Positions 45,829 to 58,300 of a DNA stretch of 64,000 nt are shown in pieces. The notes below the pieces were generated by a model. It saw only the letters and a list, made by a program, of their open reading frames with translations. It made no database searches and had not been told where the DNA came from. Origin of the DNA: Maniola hyperantus (taxonomy: Eukaryota > Arthropoda > Insecta > Lepidoptera > Nymphalidae); assembly GCF_902806685.2 (NCBI RefSeq), contig NC_048554.1:3782001-3846000 (forward strand), read 5' to 3'. A program made the position numbers and the translations under genes. How positions within the stretch are numbered: the stretch's first letter is position 1; every line of letters starts with the position of its first letter.

Positions 45829-46836
45829 AAAGGTTCGAATTTTATCCATGTTTGTAACATGCCATTCTTTTTAAAAGTAAAAGGAATCGTATGCTGTTGA
45901 AAATTACTAAGTAGGTAGGTACTTAAGCCGATTCTGCAAACAGCGTTGAGCGTTCCAATAAGTAGTACATAATTATGAATTAAATAATTAAAGTACGGTC
46001 TATAGGTTCTAGAAGGCGTGTGGAAATCTTTATCTTCTTAAAGAGGATGAACTACAAAATAATATTTTTCTTTTTTAAGTTGTTTAGAAAATGTAATAGG
46101 GTACTTACTTTAATCATTCAAGCAAGTGTACTTTAATAAAAACAAAGCACTGAATTGTGTCACATTCACATATTTACGGACCCGAATCCAGAGCGCGGAG
46201 TTTAAAAAAATTAATCACTTTCAAAAATAGAACACCGCGGAAATTAAAGCGTGTTCACATGAGCGCGATTTGTATAACAATGAACCACGAGATATTTTTC
46301 GCTAGGGGTCGGTGGGTTATACACAGGCACAGCATCCGTCAATGAAAGAAGAAATAAGTCACGGCCGCACACAGCCTCTCACTTCATCAATGGGTTGCGA
46401 TCGAACTGAGATAGCCTGCGATCTACGTCGTCGTGATACCCACATATAACATAACTAGCCATGTGTTGAGGCATTGAGCTGTCCTATGTCGTTTTTGTTA
46501 TGATTGATGGATACAGATCCGGTAAGATAACTAAGATAATAAGCTATAACTTGGGTGTTATAAACATTTAAAGTACCTACTTAGGTATTTACCTATGCAA
46601 ATTAAATCTCATAAGTCGACCGTTAATGATAAAAGTCCAAGAGAGGGCCCCATAGTTAATAGCTTATATTTAATTCAGCACCTTACATAATATCTTAGAA
46701 AATAATTTCAGGATTTCAGCTCGTTCTGAGTTCTATTATGAGTGAACGACAAAGCATAGAAGGCGCGTTTCTAACATTGACATTCAAAAATAGAGCCCAC
46801 AAACTCACGTACCTACCTACACGTAATGTAACTTAA
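45829..46836. other. No gene seen
   Basis: Putative intron between the candidate exons at 45.8 and 47.4 kb; AT-rich. Confidence 0.45.
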
Positions 46837-46884
46837 CTTGGCGGGGGAACTACTGTAGTACAGTAGTGCCCCCGCGCCGCCAAG
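46837..46884. repeat. GC-rich hairpin
   Basis: GGGGGAACTACTGTA and TACAGTAGTGCCCCC pair with one mismatch around a single base; CTTGGC/GCCAAG extend it beyond a small bulge. Confidence 0.75.
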
Positions 46885-47380
46885 ACGAGCCAAACTAAAA
46901 GACGGGGCATCAGTTATTAGTAATTACTAATTAACAGTTCGGACTTCGGTACTTTAGGTAACGAACTTTTAATTAACTAAGTAGGTACTTACTAAGTTGT
47001 AAGAAAATAATATTTATCATACTTAGCAAGTGCAATTCATGTTGGGTATATGTTTCTATATTATAATTTGCAGAGCACTTTCGACCTTCGTCAATTATTA
47101 ACAGAGGCTTCGATGTCAATTTGTTGCAAAGTGACATGATATATTGATATAGGACTAGTTATAAGGTAAGTACTGTATACGTATCTACCTACAACCTTAC
47201 TTCTGTTGCGTCATAAGAGAAGGCTGATATACAACATTCTGTGCCAATAGCCAAATTGCACGTTAGGTCGAGAACTTGTTTGAGTGGTTTTTGCTCGACG
47301 TTCATAAACTACGTTATTTAGAACACAGCTGTTTCAACAATAATTGGACAGTGTGACGAAGGCAGGTATAAAGTACTTAC

Positions 47381-47469
47381 TTTCAATTTGAGTCCCAAAT
47401 ATTTTAACCCTTGAGGCCATGGTGGATCGTATTCACAGTTCGGAGGAGTCCGATTGGGGTGCTGCGAAT
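47381..47469 (-). CDS. Candidate exon, unidentified (alternative PFKFB 3' exon or separate gene)
   Basis: A clean donor GAAA|GTAAGTACT and a pyrimidine-rich acceptor (TTTTTTGACTAG, or eight bases on, CGCAG at 47461) bracket an exon with only one open frame. It is rich in Pro, Trp and Tyr and reads NRTPPNCEYDPPWPQGLKYL then GLKLK. With the CGCAG acceptor it is 27 codons, phase 0 at both ends, and so compatible with PFKFB exon f. I do not recognise it. A SINE-2 copy lies about 30 bases upstream of the acceptor. Confidence 0.45.
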
Positions 47470-47499
47470 CTAGTCAAAAAACACAAACATATTTTTTTA

Positions 47500-47680
47500 A
47501 AGAATATTAGCCATGTTAAATGAATATCACTGGTTAAATGACTAATATTCCCGTTTCCTCTTCAACTAAGCGTCAAGCTTGTGCTAGGAGTAGGTACGAC
47601 AATAGTGCAACGGGCGGGGTTTGAACCGTCAACCTTTCGGTTTTCAGTCCACTCCTTTACCCGTTGAGCTATTGAGGCTC
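47500..47680 (-). mobile_element. SINE-2, full copy
   Basis: Reversed copy ending GTTGAGCTATTGAGGCTC, just upstream of the candidate exon at 47469. Confidence 0.85.
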
Positions 47681-48285
47681 GAACATTGGCTCCTATACTG
47701 TGTTCCTACCACACGATGGATATCTACTCATGTGCTCCTAATTTACAAAATACTCAATTAAACTCGTCGCGAATAGTGGTCAGGTAAGGTATTGAAATCT
47801 CATCGAACCTCAATTTCGGGAATTACTTATGCATCGAGTCAAAGGTCAAAATAGTGCTGAAAAGCTTAGTAGGTATCCTGATTTACTCCTATGTATGGAC
47901 ATGGACTTACTCCTTCCAGGTTAGCACCAAAGGTTAGCTCACTTGGCACACTTCTCAATGTGGGTTCTTGAACTAAGATAAAGAAGACAAAAACTCAATA
48001 ACAATTTTAATGGATTTTATTTTAATACAAAACCGGTTTAAAATAATTTATAGACCTACCTATATCGACGAATTCATTGAAAACTGGAATTTTTATCGTT
48101 TTATTCGTCATTGTCATTACAATAATAAAATAAAATTAAAATTATTGTTAATTTTAAATTTTTTAAAGCAAATCTAACGGAGTATGAAAAATAAACATTG
48201 CTCGGAATTCGGTTCCTGAAGTATCAACAAATGTGGCCCTGATGGTGTACCTTGTGTAATACCATAACATTAATTTATGTGCAAA

Positions 48286-48500
48286 CTAGCTTATGCTCGC
48301 GACTTCGTCCGCGTGGACTACACAAATTTCAAACCCCTATTTCACCCCCTTAGGGGTCGAATTTTTTCAAAAATCCCTTCATAGCGGATGACTACGTCAT
48401 AATAGCTATCTGCATGCCAAATTTTAGCTCGATTCGTCCAGTAGTTTGAGCTGTGCGTTGATAGATCAGTCAGTCAGTCTTGTCCTTTTAGATATTTAGA
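48286..48500 (-). mobile_element. Helitron-like family B
   Basis: CTAGCTTATGCTCGCGACTT to CCTTTTAGATATTTAGA, between A and T. Confidence 0.8.
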
Positions 48501-48586
48501 TTACGAAACTGCTAATATATTTACATTTAACTATCAACACAGACATTCTGTTGTACTTACTCCAAGCTTAACAGTTAAAATGATAG

Positions 48587-48705
48587 GTTGGCGCCCCCTG
48601 CAGAAAAAGATAGCCCTAGATTTAGACCTGTCAATTTAATTTATACAAAACCGCTATCTCCTTCATAAAGGTCGATGTACATTATTTTCTACCGCGTAGG
48701 TACTG
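48587..48705. repeat. Mixed MITE fragments
   Basis: CTAGATTTAGACCTGTCAAT (36.6-kb family) joined to GGTCGATGTACATTATTTTC (family G end). Confidence 0.5.
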
Positions 48706-50020
48706 TATTTACGTATGCACTAGGGATTTTACACAAATAAAACAATTTTATTTTTATTTAATTTTATTATTAAATAATCTACGAGTCTTCAAAGTACAAA
48801 TGATTCCACAATAATTGTTTGCCACATGCGTAGTGTTTGACATATTTATTTGATTATGATATTTATCATAAACTTTCACATTAATTTAGTAGAGAATTGA
48901 TATTCATACACTAGGTACCTACTTGATTCTACGCTTAGAAGTAAACTTAAAATTAAGACATTCCTTCGTCCGATATCATAAAAGTATTACCTAACATTCT
49001 ATTGTCACCTTTCTTAAAACATGTAAAAGTAAAATTACTTATTTACGTTCTATTTCATTTTAAATTAGTTGTAATCGTTACAACTGCACATTCAAAAGTT
49101 ACTACCTACTTACTAGAGAGTTCTACCAACAATCTTAAAAGTATCCCTTCCAATCTATAGGTACATTATACTTATCAAGAATAAAGGGAAATGAAAGATA
49201 GTAAAATAAAATAGTGAAATAATACCTAGTACAGATCGATCGTTAAATATTTAAGAGACCATTCATCATAGACAAGCTCAAAAAGCACTTAATAATTGCT
49301 CATTTTGCTCTCTCTCATTACCTATGCATTTCAAGCACCCGGCGTCCTTGGAAGCAGCTACTACATGAACAAAATCAGTAGGCTGACTAATCTTTTCACC
49401 ACGACACGGCTACCTTTAAGACCGAGCTATCGCGGTTGTGGCTTTTTGGGCTGCCCATGTTTGAGGTGACCGTCGACTCGAGACGAAGAAGAAGACCACT
49501 TTCATTGGCAGCATTTCTTTTTAGTGCTAGTACCTATACTTAATTCTAATGGAAAAAATATTAAAATTTTCTAGTTCATGGTTATTTATTTGATTTCCCT
49601 TTATATTATATTGAATTGACATAAAAAGACTTCATTCAAAATTTACAATCTACATTATATTTTTATTATGTAGTCTATTTTCTATTTTCCAATAATTCCA
49701 AATTGCAAACCCATAGAATTTTATACATTTTTCATAATCTTTTTGAAGTGAAACTTCTTTATCCGCGTTGAAAGCATTTGGCTGTGCGCATAAGGATGAC
49801 TTTATGAAAATGGCTAACTACTATATATGACATAATTTATAGGCACAACCATAGATTAATTATTGGTCTCGCTCTGTATGGGCACAACGTTAATTTTAGT
49901 ATCGGTATGCAAATCCTGAAAATAGTTTGTTCAGAATCAGTAACAGAATCGATTGCAATCATTTTTACAACAGGTTATATTATTTTGACCAAAAAATACT
50001 TTAAAATCCTGCTAGTTTGG
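48706..50020. other. No gene seen
   Basis: AT-rich. A GC-richer block at 49370-49500 is unexplained. Confidence 0.45.
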
Positions 50021-50180
50021 ACACCCAGTTGAATGACCGTATGCACCAGCTGATTCGAGCCTCGCAAGCGGGAGCGCGCACGATCGACGCCAGCCGCCCC
50101 GTTCACTCACAGTGGCTTGCTTGGGGTGACCATGTTTTTGCGGGACGACTCAACTCAACACAGCTAGCTTCGTAAGCTTT
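50021..50180. other. GC-rich island, unexplained
   Basis: GAGCCTCGCAAGCGGGAGCG..CCGCCCCGTTCACTCACAG stands out from AT-rich flanks; no frame or repeat recognised. Confidence 0.4.
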
Positions 50181-50243
50181 CATTAAATATTTTGATAAAT
50201 TTTCTAATCATAGTACATACCTATAATAATTAGATATTAATAA

Positions 50244-50295
50244 ATATTTTTGATTTGTAATTAGATATTGATATTTAATTACAAATCAAAAATAT
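50244..50295. repeat. Perfect 20-bp AT-rich hairpin
   Basis: Arms ATATTTTTGATTTGTAATTA (50244-50263) and complement (50276-50295). Confidence 0.8.
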
Positions 50296-50304
50296 CATCT
50301 AAAC

Positions 50305-50440
50305 TACCGTAACGAGGCAGGGTGCCCAGAACGCTGGCTGCGTTACCTCGTTGAATGCCCAGACTAATATGCTGACCGAGGTCCCCGTGGATTCCGCACG
50401 GGATGACAGATCTAAGTAGCACCCTCGCCCCACGAACTCA
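50305..50440 (+). pseudogene. Possible LINE coding tail
   Basis: Non-AT-rich frame reading GCVTSLNAQTNMLTEVPVDS then ARDDRSK before a stop, like a CR1-type LINE C-terminus. Tentative. Confidence 0.3.
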
Positions 50441-50560
50441 TGGTCTCCACCACAAAAGGCTCAAATATGAAACTATTTCGTACATTCTTACATTTATTTT
50501 TTATTTAAAAATATTCTACACGTGTTTCAGTTTTTGCGTACGTATACTAAAACTAACGTT

Positions 50561-50590
50561 GTATATAAATATTTCGTCTTGAATCCTATC
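50561..50590 (+). promoter_or_regulatory. Possible TATA/initiator core promoter
   Basis: TATATAAATA at 50561-50570 is followed about 28 bases later by ATCAGC, the spacing of an arthropod TATA plus TCAGT-like initiator. It lies about 85 bases upstream of the small ORF at 50673. Confidence 0.25.
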
Positions 50591-50672
50591 AGCTGTCTTT
50601 AGGTTTACCATTTTCGTATTTTTAACGATCTTCAGTGCTGAATTTTTACAGTTTTGAGAAATTTCTTAAATT

Positions 50673-51014
50673 ATGTATTTCGTGTTATCGTGGTTGATGG
50701 CGTCGCCGTTTGTACGTTACTTTTACATGTTTATCCTAAACATTATTTTCAATCTTTTACGAAGTTTAAGTATTATATCTTCCGTTCATTACATACTTAT
50801 TTATAAACTAATGAATCATTTTGACGTCCATGCGGAGGCGTACACCAGTGACTTTAACAGTAACAAGCATTTCATAATTAATGGAAATCATCGAAGTTCT
50901 TCCGCATGTAAATGTAACGGATTTACGCAACCATTTTTAGGATTCCGTATCTCCATAGAAAAGAAGGAACTCTTATACGATCACTTCGCTGTCTGTAGCT
51001 ATCTGTTACAATAA
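50673..51014 (+). CDS. Small hydrophobic ORF running into a repeat; hypothetical
   Basis: 113 codons. The first 50 or so form a hydrophobic, Ile/Leu/Phe-rich stretch (MYFVLSWLMASPFVRYFYMF..) that could be one or two membrane segments. The middle part is polar (HAEAYTSDFNSNKHF). The last 26 codons are read from a fragment of dispersed repeat C. No homologue recognised. A possible TATA/initiator lies upstream. It may be a young gene, a first exon, or chance. Confidence 0.25.
   Translation: MYFVLSWLMASPFVRYFYMFILNIIFNLLRSLSIISSVHYILIYKLMNHFDVHAEAYTSDFNSNKHFIINGNHRSSSACKCNGFTQPFLGFRISIEKKELLYDHFAVCSYLLQ
50937..51010 (-). repeat. Repeat C terminal fragment
   Basis: AGGATTCCGTATCTCCATAG to GATCACTTCGCTGTCTG. 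Confidence 0.6.
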
Positions 51015-51560
51015 TAAGACAAATGAATAAAGACGAATGAAGCATACAACCGCAACAAATTACCTATCTTACGTATAATAGAATCATAATGGAAATTATA
51101 ATAATATTTAGCTCTATCACAAATCATAATTCATAAGACAAGTAGGTAGTTAATGTAAGTAACAAGTAATGAACTACGAAAGATAAAAGTAAGTTAAACA
51201 AATGGCAGTTATCTCTGATACAATACAACGCTAAGAAAATAAACTAAGATCTATTTATACGTATTTTATCGTTCATATCTAAGAAATGTTTTTTTTTGTA
51301 AAATATGTACCTAACTAAAAATTATTATACATATATGTGTATCTAATTGCTTACTATAAAACTAACGATCATAAACAGTAAACACCCAATATTATGTAAA
51401 AAGAAGTAAATAAGTACGTAACATCTAAATCTACATCAGATTCAATCTCGCAGATAGCTATTCTAGTATCCATCTCTTCTTCTCTCGCGCGTTTTGGTAT
51501 CTTCCTTCTTACTTATCTGCGAGAACAGATTTTCTATGCCATGTAATATGAACGTAACAT

Positions 51561-51720
51561 ACAGTGCGACGAGGCTCTTTCGGCGCGTGGCGAAAATCGG
51601 AACTAAACTAACGTTGTCGTCAAGTGTCCCCTTTGTTCTTGTTCGAATAGTGCTTTTGTTTTCCAACTGCGCCCCCCTGTCAATGTCATTCAAGTGCCAA
51701 AAGAGCCTTGTCGCACTTTA
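51561..51720. mobile_element. TIR element
   Basis: AGTGCGACGAGGCTCTTT pairs with AAAGAGCCTTGTCGCACT. A related end is at 52940-52985. ORFs on both strands are palindrome artefacts. Confidence 0.75.
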
Positions 51721-52250
51721 TATTATCGTAGGTTAGGTATATATTCCAATATCAAAATAACAATAGATCATTTATGTTGATAATAGGTTATGATAAAAAT
51801 ATTAATTAGCATTAGGTAGGTACATTACAAATTAATTACTTTACTCCATCTAACATAAGACATTAACTTAAAGTAAACAATACGCCTACATTAAAATAGA
51901 ACACAATATATTGTATAAAAGATTTTTGACGTGCCAGATTGATCCTTCAGTCTTAAAAGTTTGATATAACATACGCAATGCACATGTCACTCTCACGCAT
52001 ACAATGATGACACGAGACGCAAAGAGTCAGCATCTATCACTTTCTCGCACACATGGAAGGATCGAGATAGTGAATGTTCTCGCGGATCGCTATTGAATCA
52101 AACATGGCGTCTGAAATACTGAACAACATGTTCTTCCGTTCGTGGTTTTTCACAACCGCGATGGGCCTGAGTGTTTTACACTGGGTTCACATGGTTCCCC
52201 GTGGTAATGCTGGTTTGGTTGTGCCGGACCGTGGTCCGCAGGCCCGCCGT

Positions 52251-52355
52251 CTAAAGCTGTGCCTCCGTATTTTGCCACATGTTTGAAGGCAGGGTGTCAT
52301 AGTGGGACGGTACCGTTACCAACGCATCGTCTGGTGTACGGGTGATTGAGCAGTT
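52251..52355 (-). CDS. PFKFB: PFKFB terminal exon
   Basis: Acceptor CTTTGCAG, entered in phase 0, 34 codons then TAG at 52253-52251. It starts [20 protein letters not shown], matching the short conserved C-terminal tail of vertebrate isoforms, and ends [11 protein letters not shown] see no convincing AATAAA close downstream, so the 3' UTR end is unknown. Confidence 0.8.
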   Translation of the reverse strand, partial: NCSITRTPDDALVTVPSHYDTLPSNMWQNTEAQL

Positions 52356-55300
52356 CTGCAAAGAAAAATGCCAATTAGTCAACTATTCAAAAGAGATATT
52401 CAATAGAGCCTCAATAGCTCAACCGGTAAAGGAGTAGACTGAAAACCGAAAGGTCGACGGTTCAAACCCCGCTTGTTGCACTATTGACATACCAACTCCT
52501 AGCACAAGCCTGACGCTTAGTTGGAGAGGAAAGGGGAGTATTAGTAATTTAACATGGCTAATATTCTTTTTAAAAAAAAGCTCCCATTATTGGGCAATAC
52601 AACTGCTCAGCCCAGATGTTGTAAATCAACATCTACTTATATCAACAGTGCTGGCTAGAGCATACGCAATGATCAGCAGAGTCGAAGGGAAGTATGAGGT
52701 GAGATAATAATCTCTCCCCGATGAGGTGACGGTGACTATTTTTTCTCATTTTACTACCTGGGATTCAAGCTCATAACGTCCGTAAAGAAGCTTCGCTTCA
52801 ATAAATGATTCCTATCTATTAATAACACCATGAAGTTATTATCGATAACGCCTGCTTGACGTGTACATACATCACTACGCATTTTTTTAAAGTCTTTGCG
52901 CAAAACATAATTTGTGACCCGGGTGTGAGGGTGTGCCGTCTCAAGGCTCTCTTGGCACTTGAATGACAGGGGCGCTGGTGGAGAACAAAGGTATAATCGT
53001 GGTACACACCTAATATATCATTATTAAGGCATCGGCCAAGCTTATCATTAAATCTGATATACCTAACACTATGTTTTATTACGCGATAAGCTATCTATGG
53101 TGTAAGCTAGTCCAATATTTGCTAATATCTTATAGATTTATGTGCCTCGTGCATGATGCTTTTTAACCGACTTCAAAAAAAGGAGGAGGTTCTCAATTCG
53201 TCGGTTTTTTTTTTTTTAATGTATGTTCCCCGATTACTCGAAGACGCCTGGACCGATTTTGAAAATTCTTTTTTTGTTTGAAAGGGTATACTTCAAAGTT
53301 GGTCCCATTTAAATTTGGTGAAGATCTGATGAACATCTTCGAAGATAGATAATGGAACTCCTCAACGGATAAGAGTAAATTGCTCGCGATCAGTGTAATA
53401 GCTTAGTAAACAGTAGATTTTTAACCAGGCATAGCATATTTTAATACCATGGGGCCACTAAAAATTGTGAAATAATTTTTTTTTACAAAAAAAATAAAAA
53501 CCGACTTCGATACACAAACACTAAAAATTGAAAAATAATTTAATTTATTACCGAATATATTATGTATACAAGAGTTGATATAGTTCCATAATAATATTTT
53601 TTGGGGTCGGTGCCAATGAGGTGCCATTGTGGAGTCTCATAAAAATTCGAAGTCTAGACGATTCGCGCAGCTTTTATCTTGGAATGAACGATTATTTTAT
53701 GTCAGTTATTCGGTGATAAAAAAAAATCGTGTAGTACGCAAAAAGTAATACGAAAAAAGTAAATACGCAAATGATTTGACTTCATAAGTTTATAGCACGA
53801 AACCTTAATTTTTGATGACGTCAAAAACATATTATATACAGTATAGTACGCGACAGGTTGAAATGGCAATCGACGAAGGAACGCCCCGCACACCTGCACA
53901 GCTCCGGCGCTAACCCAGTGCGGGCGAGCGCGGGTGACGTTCGGGTGTGCGGCGCCTCCTCCCGCCTTATACCCCGATTGCCATCCCAACCAGTCGCGGA
54001 TTATACTTAGTGAATTTTCCAAATGATACAATTTAGGGTGCACTAGTGTAGTTCACTGTAGCCAGGGTTCTATAGTTAATAGGCCAGGGTAATCCATACT
54101 TCCATACTAATTATTTATATTGCTCATATTTGCCGTACAGACAGACACACTTTCGCATTTATAATAAAATGCGAAAGTGTGTCTGTCTGTATGTCTGTCT
54201 GCTAGCTTTTCACGGCTCAACCGTTCAACCGATTTTGACGTGGTACAGAGATAGCTTGCATCCCGGGAAGGACATAGGCTTTTTATCCCGGAAAATTAAA
54301 GAGTTCCCACAGGATTTTCAGAAACCTGCGGACGAAGTCGCGGGCATCATCATCTAGTAGGAAATATACCTTTGGTTGTTGACGATGGGTGTCCACGCAG
54401 TCAATGGGCAGCTTGTTCATCTCCACCTTATACTTGTAGCCGTAGGAAGTCAGCTTCACGATAGTATGGAGGGGTACGTTCATGTACGGGAGCTCATCTG
54501 GAAAAAAAGACCAACAAAATTTAACAAGGAACCAAATATGAGCAATATTAATATTTTTCATCCCTATACTAAATAAAGAGTAGGAGAGAGGGGAAAGAAG
54601 AATATTGGTCATTATAAACATGGTTAGTAATAATCTTTTTTTAAATATGAATAGGTAGGTACTTAAATAAATGCTGAATATCACAGATATAATATTGGAG
54701 TTTGGAAAACTTTGACAAACTTCAACGTTTCGAAATTGCGAGAGCAGATTACTTAGCATCTTTCTGAGCTACCTAAGTAATTTGCAATTTGACCCAAAAA
54801 GTAGTCTATGTCTTGTGATCTTTTACAATATTAAAATGTGGAACAGAGTTTCGAAGGCGATAATTCAGGCCATCATGTCATGTTGTTACTCCAGATAATT
54901 TTAGTAGGTTACCGAAGAAATCTAAATTTAAGGTGTAGGTAGGCAATCCATCACTTTTTCCTACCCGTCCTCTCTAAATGTAGGTACCTACGTAAAAAAA
55001 TATTATTTTTTACTAGCGGATGCCCACGACTTCGTCCGTGTGGAATTAGGTTTTTAAAAATCCCGTGGGAACTGTTTGATTTTCCGGGATAAAAAGTAGC
55101 CTATGTCACTCTCCAGATAAAGATCGGCACCCATGCAAAAAATCACGTCAATCCGTTGCACCGTTGCGACATGATTGAAGGACAAACCAACAAACCAACA
55201 AACAAACACACTTTCGCATTTATAATATAAGCACTGATGAGGAAGTAATAAAATTGATTTGTTCCACTGGCAGCAAATGCTGAAAGAATAAATTATATAA

Positions 55301-58300
55301 AATAGCAGTGTTATTAATTGCCAAAAGAAATATATCCAGACGGGTCAATAGGCTAAAAAGGTGTGGCAGCTAGAATAAGTTTTAAAGTATGAATATAACT
55401 TACCAAGCTTGGCATCGAGGAAGTATCCCAGCATGCAGCGAAGCACCGCTTGGTGGCCCACCACCACAACGTTATGTTCATCTTCCAAAGCCGAGAGGAC
55501 TGGTCGAAGCCTGGTCATGATGTCTATGTAAGATTCGCCCCACGGGTACCGGTAACGCAGCTTGTCCTGGTCACGCCAGGCGAACTCTTGAGGGAAACGC
55601 TCTTGCATCTCTTCGTAGGTTAACCCTTCGCAAATGCCCTGGAACAAGAAAACAGAAACTTGTAACGACTAAGACAAGACAGTATTTGAAATTCTAAAGC
55701 TTCATCATGATCAACCCATAGCCGGCTCACTACGGAGCACGGGTCTCCTCTCAGTATGGGTTTGGCCATAGTCCACCAGCTGGTCAAGTGCGGATTGGCG
55801 GACTTCATCACACCTTTGAGAACATTATGGAGAACTCTCGTGCAGGTTTCCTCACGATGTTTTCGTTAACCGTTAAAGCGAGTGATACTCATTAAATTTC
55901 TTAAATCGTACATAACTCCGAAAAGTTAGAGGTGTGTGCTCGGGCCCCCGACCTCTCAAATAGGAGGCGGATGTTGTAACCACTAGGCTATCACGGCTTT
56001 TTTATTACGCTTATTGGCGACGTATTGCACCTATCCACATTCAACACGTATAACTACCCTCCCTACAGCTTAAAATCTTCGATAGTGACCCACTGTACCA
56101 CATGAGTTATAGATATGTCTACTCAGTGACTGACCTCAATAAAAAATGTATTTTAAATACGTAACACTTTGATCTAATAAATTAGACCTATATTAGAATT
56201 AGACCAAGGCCTGCCATTCCGCACTAGGCCAGTGTGGTTGACTATGACAATAGTGAGTTGGGATTTGTTGACCAAGAACCTAAAATTCAATAAATTTTAG
56301 ATACTCAGCAGAACCAAAATGGGAAGCTTTTTTTAAAAGCTTTTGTGGAGAGCAATGGGATCTGAAAATGGTCCAATAGTTAAACGACCCTGAATAGGGA
56401 AAATACATTTCGGAGAAAAGGCAAAATGCTCTGGGTTTTCCTTACAGTTGAGTATAATTAATGAATCATCATGACCTGTCTTTCAACTGAGCATTGGAAA
56501 TTAATGTCTGTCGTAGAAACTCTAAATAGTTCGTGATGTAAACTGTTGCGGCGATATTTTTTGTAGTCGAGCCAACTGGCTGAAGAATTTATATATCCAA
56601 TGTGATGTGAATGAACCGGCCAAATTAAATTGCTCTATTTAGATATTTTTATATCTACCCCAATGTCACGAAGATCGTTTTATTAAATCGTTTACCGCTT
56701 CGTAAGTAATACCTAGAGGATAAAATATAGTCAATAATTTGAAAATTTAAAAATTAAATAAGTAATCAGTATAAACTTATTCTGTTTAACATAACCATCA
56801 AAAGGTATGATTAACTAGTCAAATCAGTAACTTTGTCAAAACGCGCGCTTAGTATGCGAGCTTCTATGAAACACTGGTATGTGTCGTCACAATCATTTGA
56901 CGTGCTTTTTTAGTTTAATCGATAATTTAATTATTATAAAACTTGATTTATATTGGCATAGATCATTCAGTTCCATTGCAGTTCTAAATAAATAGGTTTA
57001 TAAAACAAGTCATGTTATTCAAGAAGACTGCTTAATTAAAGATGCTGACACAAACAAACCAATTTAATGTTATGTAGGTATCTGTTATCAGGATGTGCGT
57101 AATAATATCATTTATTTATCTTTCGGAAGTATCAACCTGAATATCAATAAACGAGATAATTATTATAAAATGCGATAGTAATCTGACGTTTGTTATCAAG
57201 AAACATTTAAATCAAAAATTTCTATTAGAGCAAAACTTGTAGGTACTCGTATACGAGGTACTTATAAGAGTATTTATATTATTACTAAGTTAATCACGCA
57301 ACGTACAAACAACTTCGACAAGGAAGCTGACAGAAGAATACCTACAGCTGGGCTGGGCAGCATTTGGAAAATTGCGTCAAGTCTTCAGTTCGTCGATACC
57401 CCAAAGCGACATGACGTATGGCGCTGAAACTTGGGCACTGACAGTGGCCTTAAACCACAAGTTCAAAGTCGCTCAGCGGGCTATGTTAGGTAGGTATCTC
57501 TACGTGGGACAAAATCCGCAACGAGGACATCCGTATTCCGTAGGAGAATCAGAGTGACCGACATAGCTCAACGAATTAGCCAGCTGAAGTGGCAGTGGGC
57601 AGGGCACGTCTGCCGCAGAACCGATGGCCGCTGGGGCAGCGTGTTCTGGAGTGGAGACCGCGTATCAGCAAGCGCAGTGTGGGACGGCCTCCAACCCGCT
57701 GGACTGACGACCCTAAGAAGGTAGCGGGAAGTGGGTGGATGAGGAAGGCGGAGGATCGTGTGTGGTAGCGCGCTCTTGGGAAGGCCTATGTCCAGTAGTG
57801 ATAATCACGTAAGCTGCTTACGTGAGTAAGCTTACAGGTGTAATCGCGACCTAACACCTTGTATTAAGTATAGTTCTACTTACGGCATCAAGCTCATTGA
57901 GTGCACGTATAGCTCGCTTGGGTGCCATGATTTCGGCGGCAGTTTGCTTGGTGCGACGCAGCTCAGATGTCCACACGGTGAGGGGCTCGTGGGCAGCCAT
58001 CTCGTTCAAGTGTGCCGCAAGCCCGTGAGCGTAGCTTTCGCCCCTCGGGGACAACACTGCGTCACCGCCGATGCGACCGAGAACGTTGTATTCGCTCTCC
58101 CCGTGCTGTGGAAATAAAAGATGTATAAGTGACGAAATCTCAGATAGGTACCTACAGTAAGCTAGTTCGTCCGCGTGGACTACACAAATTTCAAACGCCT
58201 ATTTTACCGCATTAGGGTTTAATTTTCAATAGGCATCTTCTAGGTAAACGCGTCCCGTCCCATCTTAGGCCTCATACTTAAAACCCTACAAAACATTGGC

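Noticed and set aside
51463..51736. Overlapping ORFs on both strands
   Set aside because: Explained by a palindromic TIR element.
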